Shown here one piece after another: positions 44,812-55,485 of a stretch of DNA of 64,000 nucleotides (its first letter is position 1; each line of letters opens with the position of its first letter). The notes beneath the pieces were generated by a model that was given only the letters and a program-made list of their open reading frames with translations, was not told the DNA's origin and did no database searches. Made by a program: the position numbers and the translations under genes. The DNA is from Gordionus sp. m RMFG-2023 (taxonomy: Eukaryota > Nematomorpha > Gordioida > Chordodea > Parachordodidae): contig NC_088778.1 in assembly GCF_954871325.1 (NCBI RefSeq), positions 21,065,120 to 21,129,119 on the forward strand, in the 5' to 3' direction.

Positions 44812-47800
44812 GTTTTAATATTGGAATAAATGTGATTATTATATTATTAAAAAAGAGAACATTAAAAAAGAATGATTACTATTAGATCTTATATCTAGAA
44901 ATTATTATATTGGCTTTGATTAAACTAGAGGCAGGTAGCATTTGCATGGCACGGAATGGCCAGCCTAGATTATTTTGGAAAAAAAAATTTTGACCTGATG
45001 TCCACCAAGATTTCTTTAAAAAAATTTTTGGTCAGGATGTAAATTTTTTCTATGGCCTTGGTTTTTACCAGCCCTGATTTTATTTAAATATAGAAATTAA
45101 TTTTAATAATTACTTAAAAAAAGACATATGTTATATATCCCCTAGTTCTATAAATAAAATCAAATATTTTTATTTTACTTAAAAAATTCAATATAAAATT
45201 GATAAATCTAAATATATTTCAAAAAATTGCTTTGGCCTAATATTTTTAAAAAAATTAAGCCCAGTTCAAGCTGGGTATGGGCTGGGCCTACTTTTGCAGA
45301 TCTCTAGTTTAAATCACCTGACTTTTAATTCAACTGATTGATGGTTCCTCTTGTAATTTAATATCATAGTTGTTAAAAGATACTTTTTAAATGGATCTAA
45401 TTGTCTAAAAAGTTATCTAAATACAGATACTATTTTTATTATACTCTTATACAAGGTTTGCACAATAAATTAGGATTCTTTGTGAAAATTCTTGAAATGA
45501 GCTAAAAACTTTATTGACAAGATATAACATTTATCAAAATATAACTAATATAATGATTTTTAGATTTTAATATAATAATATAATATATGAAAATATATGA
45601 TTAAATGATTATAAATAATTATTAAATTTCAGTAATATTTTCAAAATTTTAATCATTCAGGCATCCTCGCTTATCTGTAAAGACATTTTTAGCCACAATA
45701 AAACGCCTTATACCAGAGCTCTTGAAGGGATTGTGGTGTTATATTTTATGAATAACAATTTTATATAGGATATTCTTTAATGAAAAAATTATTTAAAATA
45801 TGTTGAGTATCAAGATTTAAATCATTATTAACAATCATATGTGCTGCTGTGGGGTACTGAAAGAAATAAATTATTTGTTTTTTTTTCACAGGTTATTTGT
45901 TTGCAATCAGTTGAAGACCTTGATAATTCATCAACTAATTTTTATATTAATTGTTTTTTAATTTACAGTGTTTGATGTTTTCTCTTAAAATTTAAAATTA
46001 CAATTGTAAACATTTATTTAGCATCTATACCCTTAAATGTTTTACAATGTTGTAAATTGAGATAATGCTAACTGAAATTTCATATTTTTTGCTAGACATG
46101 GCAAACATTTTACTATCAGATTTGTTTTCTTTATTTTGAGATATTATTTTAAAATATGCTCTATAAATTGGCCATGGAAAAACAATATATGAACTTGTTG
46201 ATGCTTCATTGATTGTTACTTCTTCCTCTTCATCACTATAAATTTTAAAAATTAGTTTTGTAAAATAAAATTAACCAATTCCATTGATAATAAAAATGGC
46301 AGATTCCTTGTGATGCATTGTAATATCAAAATTTGTCTGGTTTATTGATAGACTCGGGCATAATATTTAATGAATATTTATATATATATTTTTTTTATAT
46401 ATAAGTTTTAATATTTTATATATAAATTATTTTTTATTATAATAGTCTTAATATTTTTTAATATATATATTTAAAATATAGTAAATTTTGCATTCAAATA
46501 TTTTTATTTATAATATAAAAAAGCGTTAAATAAAAGTATGTCTAAATGTATCTGGTCTTATGATATAATCCTCTTCTAGCACCTAGGCAATTGATGTAAT
46601 ATAAATGTTGAATCAACTAATGAATATTATAAAATATTCATTTTCATCCCATTCTTAGATACTTTTTTATCGCAAATCAAAATAGGGTTTTTAGATAAAA
46701 AACAAGTCTTTAGCAATCTTCAAATTTTATTACCTAAAGACCCTTCTTCGTTTTCTGATGCCACTATTGGTAAAATATTTAGCAAAATTTTATTCATATG
46801 ATATTGATACTAAAATCATTTAAGCAGGGAATTCGAATTGTAGTATAAATGTTTACTACGTTGGGCTATCATGCTATTGATGCGCTCAATCGGTGTAAGG
46901 ATACCTTGGCTCAATTTCCAAATATTTTGAAGTTGTTTTATATTCTTGCATATTTATCTATTACAACATGTACGAATAAAAGGACCTTTTCCAACTTGAG
47001 AAGGTTGAAAACTTATTTACGAAATACTACTTCCGAATCTCGGCTAAATGGGTAAGCTATGTTAAATATTCACAGAGATTTGGCTCCAACGAAATACCAA
47101 ATTCTTGATGAATTGGCAGATTTCCCACGAAATTTATAAATCGCATTATAATTATAGTATTTAATAAATTTTGTGTATAATATTGATTTGATTATGTTAT
47201 AAAACCTTGTTTTTAAAAAATTTTCTAGTCAATATTTTACACACACAACTATTATTTTTAATAAAGAAATGTTTATTCTATTTGTATGAGAATTTAAGCT
47301 GAAGCTAGTTTTTAAAGCCAATTTTATAAAAAAAAAATGACACTAAACTTTATTTCAATTTTATATTTAAAAAAAATAATATATTTAATATAATATACCT
47401 AACATAAATTAATAAAAAATTGGGTTATAACCTTTATTTCTCCTTTAAATATTCATAAGCGCGAATTAGTAAATAAAAGCTAAAAATATTAATATAATTA
47501 TTATAATTGTGAATAATTTAAGAAAATAGCTCAAAGATATGACCCGGCCGAAGGCAGGGAAAAAGCTGACCGAAGGCCAGCTAAAGGGGGTTTTGGGGCG
47601 AAGACTCCCCAAAAAATTTCCCCGCCTATAGAAAAATCCTGGATACGCCACTGGTATCAGTCATTTAGTACTCTTTCCATGTCAACATACATGATTTTCT
47701 GAATATTGGAGGGGTCATTCCATGTCAAATCAATCACTTTTCGGCCGACCCCTTTCGATTTCGATGAAAAATCGTAGGCTGGTTATATATGTTCCCATTA

Positions 47801-50800
47801 GATTATAAACAAAATTTTAGCGCATTAGCAACTATATTAGCGGAGATATTCGGGGTTAAAGGTCTAAAAAACGTCTTTTTTTGCTTTTTACTGATGTTAA
47901 ATAACTAGTTTTTAATTTTAAACTAAATATGATCAAATATTGAATATAATATCAATAGCTAAGTTAATAATTGATGATTATGGCGAAAACATCAAAATTA
48001 ATTTTTGATAAAATATGGGTCATCTTATGGTCAGTTGAAAACTTGAAATTAATATTTCGAAATGTATATGATCTCCGATTTTTAATTTTTTTAAGAAATA
48101 TTATCCGTTTATTATTTTTTTAATAATTTCTTCAACAATTAGCATGGCTGGATATTTATTTTAAAAAATATTGCGATTTTTATACTTTAAAAAAAATAGA
48201 TGGCGCTATATATAATAGTTTTAATATGTTAAAATTCATTTTTTTTATTGATTAAAAATATTTTAATGTATATATATCATACTAAATCGATTACAATGTC
48301 CATTATATATTTTTATTTGTAATTCAGATCATAAATTTTTAAAATCTTAACAAATTTAGCCTAATTTAGATAGTTTATAAATTAATTAAATCTTACTTCA
48401 TCTAAAGGAATACAAAGCCTGGCTAGCTTTGAGATTTCTTCGGGAGATAATATATATGTTTGACTGGTAGGAGTAGAAGGATTGACCAGCGAGAGTATAT
48501 GAGATTTAGGCAACACTAAAATATCATCTTTCAGAGGAAATTTAAATGAGGCTGAAGGTCCACAAGGGTGTAAAAATTGGATTTTTACTTCTTTATTTAT
48601 ATCATTTTTATCGATTATATATCCTAACCACCACTTATCATCATATACACATGTTATATATCCATTAATATTTTAAAAATTAATTTTCTCATTTAAATAC
48701 GAAACTTGTTTTATATTATATTTTTTGGAATTAGAATATATTTTGGTTTTTAGTCTATTTTGATCAATGGGAATAACCCCGTGAATTTTTTGGGTCCGAT
48801 GTATAAGCAGTGCATTAAATCTTTTACGAAGGGCTAATTCCTCTTCGATATATTCTTGATTGGATACATATTCAAATTGAATTCCATTAATATTTTCTTT
48901 AGCATAATTATATAATTCTAATGGGGTTAGGATTTGATTTTTATTTGGCCTTTGAAAACTAGCTCTGGCAACTAATCTTTTGACAGTTCCTCCAATACCG
49001 TCACATGCATTTTTGCGGTGAGCAGTGGCAAAGAAATGCCATTCGGCAGGAATATTAAAATCGTATTTATGAAGACATATGTTCAGAAAAATTTTGCGAT
49101 TCTTGTATTGAGACGCGGCTTCATCTGAAAAATATATTATTTTTTCTGGTTTAGAATTAAATTTGGATAAAATAACAAAATTTATATTTTTTAATTCTTC
49201 TCCAGATTTATAATATGCTACAAATGGATGTATAGTGGCCTGCACGTTGTTCCAATGAAATCCCTGAACTTCATCTTGTAAAATGAAGGAATAATTCTCA
49301 GAATAATCTAGAATTGTTAAAAATTCCCCATCTATTAAATTTTTCTACATTTGTCATCAATTTCACATTCTGATGAATGGCGCAGACACAAACAGTGTGT
49401 GTGCCACTAGCTCCAACTAAAATACAGTTTTTTGGTCTAAGTTCGGCAAATTTAGAGAATCCAATTGATATATTTGGGTATTCTTCCTTAAACATCTTGA
49501 ATATTTATTTAAGCTTATTTAATATAAATCTTTGGACTGATTCTTTCTCGCCTTTAACAGATACACAATCTTTTATTCCAGGCATGAGTCGGCTTATTTC
49601 ATCAGAACTATAATTTTGTTTATTTTTATTACTTAAAAAATTTTTCAAAATCTTCGAAATTTTCTTTATCTCTGGTTATTTTAATAATTTAAGATAATGA
49701 CAATTTCATAACATTCTTGATCTTGATGGGTATGACTTAGTCAGGGGGGGGGGGGTATGCCTGATAATTAATGTGATTTTCGATTTTTCCCTTAATAATT
49801 TTCCTGCACTCCTTTAATCCTGCCTTTTTGCTCGTATGCTAGTCGGATTTTTTAATTATTTTTAATTTACATTGAAATATTAAAAAAATTATTAAATTTT
49901 TTTATCCTGCGAATATCTCAGGGGAATAAGGTTTACAAAGTTATATAATCCAATTTTATGATATATTATACATTAAAATATTTTTAATCAATAAAAAAAT
50001 GAATTTTAACATATTAAAACTATTATAAATAGCGCCATCTATTTTTTTAAAAGTATAAAAATCGCAATATTTTTTTAAATAAATATCCAGCCATGCTAAT
50101 TGTTGAAGAAATTATTAGAAAAATAGTAAACGGATAATATTACTTAAAAAAATTAAAAATCGGAGATCATATACATTTCGAAATATTAATTTCAAGTTTT
50201 CAACTGACCATAAGATGACCCATATTTTATCAAAAATTAATTTTGATGTTTTCGCCATAATCATCAATTATTAACTTAGCTATTGATATTATATTCAATA
50301 TTTGATCATATTTAGTTTTAAATTAAAAACTAATTATTTGACATCAGTAAAAAGCAAAAAAAGACATTTTTTGGACCTTTAACCCCGATTATCTCCGCTA
50401 ATATAGTTGCTAATGCGCTAAAATTTTGTTTATAATCTAATGGGAACATATATAACCAGTCTACAACTTTTTATCGAAATTGAAAGGGGTCGGTCGAAAA
50501 TCTTGATTTTTTTGCTCATTTGACATGGAATAACCCAAAGAGAAAGAGAATTAATTAAATATTGAGTGTATTTTGTTGCTTATTAGAAATATTTTCTAAG
50601 GATCAAAAAATGGAAATATGATAAGTGAATGATATATTGTTCTATATGATACACAATTTTAAATAAATATTATTTGTAATTTTTATAGATAATAATGGCA
50701 ATTTAAAATATTAGGCCTGACCCATGCATTTAATAGAAAATATTTTAGGCCCTGCGTGGCCTGGGTATTTTAAAAAATTAATGAGCAGCCCGTGTTCCAG

Positions 50801-53633
50801 GCAGGCTCATGGTTGGGTCTGCAGGTCTTTGATTAAAATTAATTATGAAATATAATATAATGTATCTACTGGCTATTATGTTAACCTACCATAGTCTTCT
50901 ATTGGTGATGAACAGGTAAATATTTATATGGATTTTAACCTCATATGGTCGTAATTTAGCGGATAAAAAAAACTGGTTAATTTATCAAGGTTAAATTTAA
51001 TAAATTCGATGTCAATATCCTTATTTTTCTACTTGGGGAGCCAATTTTCGTTTACAAAACTTAAGTCTTACTAAATATCAATATAAAGACCTCTTTTTAA
51101 AAATTTTTGGTAAAAAAAAGAATTAGTAGATCGTGGATGTTATCCAGATTCTATTGATACCTTATCTTTTAAGGAGATTAAGTATTAAAAGGTAAACTGT
51201 AAAAGTTCTTTAAAACAAAAACGCAGTGTTAAAGGATCTTTTGTTACTTATTATTCAAGTAACCAGTAACCCCTTTATCTGATGTGATAAAATAATAAAT
51301 TAGCAATTTCTTTCAGGTTCACCACACATGGTTGTAACTAAGTTTAGGTTCTGTTTATACTTCATTGCCCCCCCCCTTTCTATGACCATCATGTTATTCT
51401 TACTTTGGATGATTTGTTAGAGAAAATCCAAGTGGTGATAAATTTATTATGATAGATGAAGGATGCAAACTTGCATATGGAAGTAGGATCGGGGTCTCAG
51501 GCTCAACCTGGCTCGTTAAATTTTTATAAAAAGTCTTCCCATATTAATTAAGGCTCTTATCTTTCCTATGCTTATTTAATTTCTTTTAAAATAACTGTTT
51601 TTTTGTATTTGTAAATTAATAATATAAATAATTTGTTTGATTTTTTATGAAGTAATACTTTATTTATAGTTTTAATATTTTAGTTAGACGGTTCTTAAAA
51701 TATAAAAGAAGCATATGGTTATTTATTTAAAAAAATTTCAAAATATGAAATTTAAAAATTATATATCAAAATTTTAATGCCCAGGCTGGCCTATTAAAAT
51801 TTTACAAATAATCAGAGATTTGTGAGGCGCTGCCTGATTTTTTATATATAAATTGTCCAATCCATCCTGACAGTGTTTTATTATGCATTGTCTGGCCCAT
51901 CCCAGCTTGTTATAAAATGTTGTCTGGCATGGCGTTTTAAAATTTGATTTAAATTTGCATATCCCGGTTTGTGAGTGAGGATTTTGGACATGTATGGCCG
52001 AGTTTTGCAGATCTCTACTTACTATACTTAAAAAAATTTACTTGTATTGTAACCAAGAGACCTAGAATTAGTGTTAAAGGGCTCGATTTAGGTCGATTTT
52101 AAAAAACGGTCCGATTAAGATTATAGCCAAAATAATATTATGTAAGCGAGATTTTGCAAATAGAAGTCCTAACCTTTCTGTTAGTATTGTTTAAAATCCT
52201 AATTCTTGTCTATTTAAAAAACGGTCCAATTAAGATTATAGCCAAAATAACATTAACTAAGCCTAAGATTTTGCTCATAGAAGGCAGAAATGCTTGAACA
52301 TCTATTTGAATCTCGATACTTATATAATATTATTTTAGCTAATATCTTAATCGGGCCGTTTTGAAAAATCTACTTAAATAGGAATTCTTAACAACACTAC
52401 TTTATGCTATCTATGATTAAAATCTCCAGGCTTACATAATATTATTTTGGCTAAAATCCTTATCAAACCATTTTTAAAAATGAAACCCATTGATAATACT
52501 ACTAGGAACTTAGCAAGTTAGGGATCTATTTTAACTGATACAATAAAATTTCTCGATAAAAGTGACATATTTAGTAGCAAGCTAATTGTATCTGAATATC
52601 TGTTCATTTTATAGTAATTTGTTCCTTAAATTTCAGCACTAAGCTTGCATTCATTTATGAAAGTGTATAATAATCAATTAATATTATCTAAAAAAATTTA
52701 AAATTGATAAATACATTTTTTGGAATATTTACAGAAGTAACTAATAACCACATTTTTGGAATGCAACTATAAGAGTAACTAATTTATATATAATATATAT
52801 CATTCATTATCTTTATATGACGATTTCCCATATTTATAATTATTGTTTAATAAATATACAATGCCCCACTATATTAAGCGCCTACCCAATTCTCTAAAGA
52901 GCATACTTTTTATTAAATACCAAATTTGAAAATAGTATATTGTAAGTCAAATAAAAATTTAATAAGTTATATTTTAGGGAAAAAATAAATAAAGTTTATT
53001 ATTTATATTATATTTTGGTACAAATAAATATAATATTTCGAATGATTCTTTCAGTGCATTTATCTCTTTACTCAAATCTATTTTCAATTAAATTAACTTT
53101 ATTATAAAAATATTATAGATGGCAAAATTACTTTGTATTTAAAAAAAAATTGAATTATAAATGATGAATTATATAAATAATAACGAAACTAGCAATGTAG
53201 CTTGTTAATTTTGAAATACAAATGTAGGATGTAACTATTTAACAGTTACTTTTTAAAGTAACTTCTAAAAACACTACTTTTATTTTAGGGAATATATGTT
53301 GATGGGGATAACGATGTATTTGAAATCAATTATCTACCTGTAATTACTAATGTAGCAAGGTTTCAAAATAATTTTCCTTTAAGAGACACAATTTCAGCAG
53401 CTCCGAATTTTTGCTTTAAAATAGTAAGATCTCTTTTTCCATATATAAGCATTAATACCTAGATCAATTTTTTAGATTATCAAAATTTATACTCAAAATC
53501 TCAGGACACAAATGCAGAAAAAAATAATCAAATAAATATATTTTCAACAAATAGTACGAATATATTATTAAGTCATATGACGATATTGACAAAGGACCCA
53601 TTATTAATAGAACAAGTAACAATGTCATTTTAG
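44371..53633 (+). CDS. MPPE1: MPPE1/PGAP5-like metallophosphoesterase, four exons, C-terminus uncertain
   Basis: Exons 44371-44609, 44652-44811, 53289-53423 and 53463-53633 (TAG) join in phase to 705 nt. The N-terminus (MLIGVIFTMRKKINLYLILK) leads into a membrane anchor (WLISLIFLIMLY). Then come the motifs of the calcineurin-like family in order: IADPQILG, WDSDRYLYLAYW, VIFLGDLMDQGS (the GDxxD block), YVERFQKIFPLYESQ joined to GIYVDGDNDV (the G-[DN]-[HN]-D block), and ILLSHMTILTK (the SH block). PGAP5/MPPE1 is an ER/Golgi enzyme that trims an ethanolamine phosphate from GPI anchors; the role here is inferred. The final GHxH-type metal motif is missing: either a further exon is used through a donor at 53616 (CAA|GTAACA) or the gene is truncated. 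ATG 44395 is an alternative start. Introns are 42, 8477 and 39 bp. Confidence 0.8.
44926..45306. mobile_element. GC-rich-ended MITE in the metallophosphoesterase intron
   Basis: The left end TAGAGGCAGGTAGCATTTGC and right end (reverse complement TAGAGATCTGCAAAAGTAGG) enclose the core TAAATAAAATCAAATATTTT shared with 20.4 and 26.2 kb. Flanks GATTAAAC and GTTTAAAT agree at six of eight positions. It starts 115 bp after exon 2. Confidence 0.8.
45310..46589. other. Intron DNA with a possible minus-strand hAT N-terminus
   Basis: On the minus strand between about 46250 and 45990 I read EEEVTINEASTSSYIVFPWP, then YFKIISQNKENKSDSK and a KCLPCLAKNMKF-like piece, which could be a BED finger in two frames. 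This is weak. Nothing else is recognised. Confidence 0.3.
46590..47140 (+). pseudogene. hAT transposase C-terminal remnant (ZMYM/TTF-type branch)
   Basis: Readable blocks in order: ESTNEYYKIFIFIPFLDTFL, LLPKDPSSFSDATIG, then 46849-47055 with FPNILKLFYILAYLSITTCT and NKRTFSNLRRLKTYLRNTTS, and ALNIHRDLAP-like words (AMLNIHRDLAPTKYQILDEL) after one stop. TTCTxxRxFSxLRRLKTYLR...NIHRD is the C-terminal dimerisation region of hAT proteins related to zinc-finger MYM-type 1 sequences. The N-terminal half is absent. It lies in the 8.5-kb metallophosphoesterase intron, same strand. Confidence 0.82.
47470..47655 (-). mobile_element. Solitary transposon end, CAGTGGCGTATCCAGG type
   Basis: Read in reverse complement from about 47655: CAGTGGCGTATCCAGGATTT, then TAGGCGGGGAAATTTTTTGG and a CGGCC/GGCCT-rich region. 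TGGCGTATCCAGG starts are common at MITE and DNA-transposon ends in animals. A related word (GCGTATCCAGCGGGGAAGG) lies at the far end of the window near 63938. No partner end was found here. Confidence 0.4.
47712..48290 (+). repeat. Left long terminal inverted repeat
   Basis: This arm runs from GGGTCATTCC through CTGGTTATATATGTTCCCAT and TTATGGTCAGTTGAAAAC to the TTGATTAAAAATATTTTAAT word. Differences from the right arm are mainly single bases and small A/T run-length changes. Confidence 0.88.
48380..49700 (-). pseudogene. DDE-like transposase of the long-inverted-repeat element, decayed
   Basis: Read from 49700 down: YSSDEISRLMPGIKDCVSVK and ESVQRFILNKLK; 49495-49298 FKEEYPNISIGFSKFAELRP, KNCILVGASGTHTVCVCAIH, QNVKLM; then LDYSENYSFILQDEVQGFHW; 49245-48673 QATIHPFVAYYKS, KIIYFSDEAASQYKNRKIFL, AEWHFFATAHRKNACDGIGG, TVKRLVARASFQRPNKNQ; finally CVYDDKWWLGYIID and PLKDDILVLPKSHILSL up to a stop near 48390. 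The SD...QYKNRK and H-x-K..CDG blocks look like DDE catalytic surroundings. The protein belongs to a large group of unnamed transposon proteins I recall from arthropods and cnidarians; a Sola-like affiliation is possible but unproven. A few frame changes and stops separate the pieces. Confidence 0.78.
49965..50536 (-). repeat. Right long terminal inverted repeat
   Basis: This is the inverted partner of 47712-48290, starting inside at ATATTTTTAATCAATAAAAA and ending GACATGGAATAACCC. Confidence 0.88.
50537..52069. other. Intron DNA with MITE-like GC blocks
   Basis: 50700-50832 has GGCCTGACCCATGC, CGTGGCCTGGG and an end read in reverse complement as CAAAGACCTGCAGACCC, related to the elements at 16.9 and 59.1 kb. 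51485-52015 begins near GGGGTCTCAGGCTCAACC and ends in reverse complement TAGAGATCTGCAAAACTCGG, probably another, longer GC-blocked MITE. A run of C lies near 51369. No exon was recognised. Confidence 0.45.
52070..52501. mobile_element. MITE nested in a copy of its own family
   Basis: The outer element has ends TAGTGTTAAAGGGCTCG and (reverse complement) TAGTATTATCAATGGG. An inner copy at 52182-52399 has ends TAGTATTGTTTAAAATCC and (reverse complement) TAGTGTTGTTAAGAATTCC. Flanks of the inner copy, CTTTCTGT and CTTTATGC, agree at six of eight positions. All four ends continue with ACGGTCCGATTAAGATTAT-like sequence and CCAAAATAATATTA. Confidence 0.75.
52502..53288. other. AT-rich end of the large metallophosphoesterase intron
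   Basis: No repeat pair or coding island was seen. The last bases before 53289 form a T-rich tract and TTTTAG, a good splice acceptor. Confidence 0.5.
53289..53633 (+). CDS. MPPE1: Metallophosphoesterase exons 3-4 with a 39-bp intron
   Basis: Exon 3 follows TTTTATTTTAG and reads GIYVDGDNDVFEINYLPVIT, NVARFQNNFPLRDTISAAPN, FCFKI. Its donor is GTAAGA. Exon 4 uses the acceptor ACCTAG and reads INFLDYQNLYSKSQDTN, then IFSTNSTNILLSHMTILTKD, PLLIEQVTMSF, stop. GDND followed by RFxxxF and a later LSH block is the order in the MPPE1/Cdc1 branch. Only one frame is open through exon 3. A nearer acceptor (TTTTTTAG, 12 nt on) would give an early stop in phase. Confidence 0.78.
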
Positions 53634-54769
53634 ATAAATTATCTTATAAACTTATATTTGCTTTATTAATGGTTCTAACTTCTGTTTGAGCTAGAAATTG
53701 AATTAAGGTCAAGATTTTATGCTTAGGAAAAATCTAAAATGTTTAAATATGTTTTTATATGTAATAAAGTATAATTTTTTTAAAGTGTTTTAAAGAAAGA
53801 AGGGGGGGGGGGGTCTATATTTTTTTAATATTTATTAAAAATATGATATGTATAAAATAATTTTTATTTGCTAATATGAATAAATTCTTTATATAATATT
53901 TTAAAAATAATGTTACAAATTTAACACTACCGATATCTTTGCAAAAAAATAATATATAAATATGAATTAAACAATTTTCTCTATATATTTCATTTCTTTC
54001 TTTCCCTTGGGCAGTATATTTTTTGAAAAGATTTTATTTTCCTCGCCATTATTCCTTTTCCTTATTTTATATATGGATCTAGAATACACTCCGATATCGA
54101 AGGTTCATTAATAGATGAACATAAAATTTAACAAATTTTACTCTTAAATTCGCTCAATTATCTACCAATGCAGGAATAAGTATCTACAATATTTAAACTT
54201 TTCATTAGAACTACCTTAATGATTTCATTTTTATAAATATCAGTTAATCTGTAAAAAATGGTTCATTGTCAAAAGGACACTCAATAATCTGATAAATTTA
54301 GTGCTGTAAACATTTCTAAAAATCGAATATGTTCAACGTTCATTGACAAAAATCAACTCGTTCACTTTCAAAAAAAAGGAACGTTTACGTTCATTCGTTC
54401 CTTCAAAACTTTATGATAAATTTTTTAATATAATATAAATAAATGTCTCTCATAAGATATTTAATTTAAAGTATGATAACCCGTCTTTCTTGATGGGCAA
54501 AATGGAAAATATATAACTAAGAGTACCAGAGCTCCCGTTAGTTAGGAGAATTTTCTTCTTACTCAGTTGTTACCTCTTATTTAAAAATAATATCCAATTT
54601 TTATTCTTTATAACCCCCCCCCCCCCCTCAGGCCAAGTCCAATTTATTAAAACTAAGTGTAAATGCTATGTTTTGAGTCATATATTTTAAGCTTTTACTT
54701 GATACCCATATCAATATTACTTGTTAAAATATTACTGATCACCTATGCCTAATATTTAATAATGAAAAA

Positions 54770-55110
54770 ATTCCCAAGCAAGGTCCAAGGCCATAATAAT
54801 TTTGAAAAAATTCTCCCAACCTCAACCAAAGATTATAATAATTTTGGTAGTTGAGAACTCGAATAAAATATGGGCCTTGATTTTTTGACCAGGCCGATCC
54901 CAGGCCTGCAAAAAAAATTGTTTTAGGTCAATGTCTGATCCATAGGTAATAATAAAAAAATCCCCAAGTGTCCAAGCTGATAATAATTTGAAAAATTTTC
55001 CCCAAGCCCAGCCCAATATTATTTATAAAAATATTTTCCAAGCCCATTATAATTTTAAAAAAAATTTCTCAAACCTTGCCAACTAATAATAATATTGAAA
55101 TTTTTTTACC
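54770..55110 (+). repeat. Imperfect tandem repeats of about 40-50 bp
   Basis: Units share AATAATAATTTTGAAAAATT and a following CTCCCAAGCCCAGCC-type word (CCCAAGCAAGGTCCAAGGCC, CCCCAAGCCCAGCCC, TTCCAAGCCC, TACCAAGCCTGG). The units are divergent. The region lies inside the hAT element and just before the tRNA-headed repeat. Confidence 0.5.
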
Positions 55111-55174
55111 AAGCCTGGAGCTTCCAATAAAAAAAAAAATATTGATATTATTAAATTACTTTATCAAAATATAG

Positions 55175-55485
55175 TTTGATATATAAGAAGAATTGTATTA
55201 CAACATTTAAGATAGAAGGGGGCTTAGTTGGAAGGAACGTTTGCCTATGGAACGTTAAGTCTGGAGATCGAATCTCGTTGATGTATAAAAAAATTAAAAA
55301 AAAGATATTTCTTTTCTTAAAAAAAAATAATTTAACATTAGAGGTATATTGTTTCCTTCGATTTATTAACAATGGTTGATAGAAAAAATAAAATTAACTT
55401 AAGATGATAGGAAAGTTAATAGAAAAATAACATTAAGATTATACACGATAACGTTCATTTCTTGATTACGGAGATTATATTAGAT
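55175..55485 (+). mobile_element. SINE-like repeat with tRNA-derived head (copy 2)
   Basis: The tRNA-like part at about 55212-55285 has a degenerate A-box GGGCTTAGTTGG and B-box AGATCGAATCTC, with the conserved AACGTTTGCC...GGAACGTTAAGT middle. Similarity to copy 1 (18671-18930) covers the upstream ATATAAGAA...TTACAACATTTAAGATAGAA segment, the tRNA part and the tail to AACGTTCATTTCTTGATTAC. It lies inside a hAT element, so it inserted later or travelled with it. Confidence 0.68.

Larger units (their letters stand above)
47712..50536 (-). mobile_element. DNA transposon with about 600-bp terminal inverted repeats
   Basis: The ends are GGGTCATTCCATGTCAAAT and, in reverse complement, GGGTTATTCCATGTCAAATG. 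The inverted arms (about 47712-48290 and 49965-50536) match almost base for base over several hundred bases, including GCGCATTAGCAACTATATTA and its inverse, and AATAGATGGCGCTAT and its inverse. Between them a transposase-like gene runs on the minus strand. No convincing target duplication was found (GGAG and AAAG flank). High arm identity implies a fairly recent insertion. The superfamily is not certain. It lies in the 8.5-kb intron of the metallophosphoesterase. Confidence 0.9.

Noticed and set aside
50858-50916. First exon with signal-like peptide MYLLAIMLTYHSLLLVMN and a GTAAAT donor
   Set aside because: It falls in the intron of the metallophosphoesterase, has no following exon in frame and could be chance.
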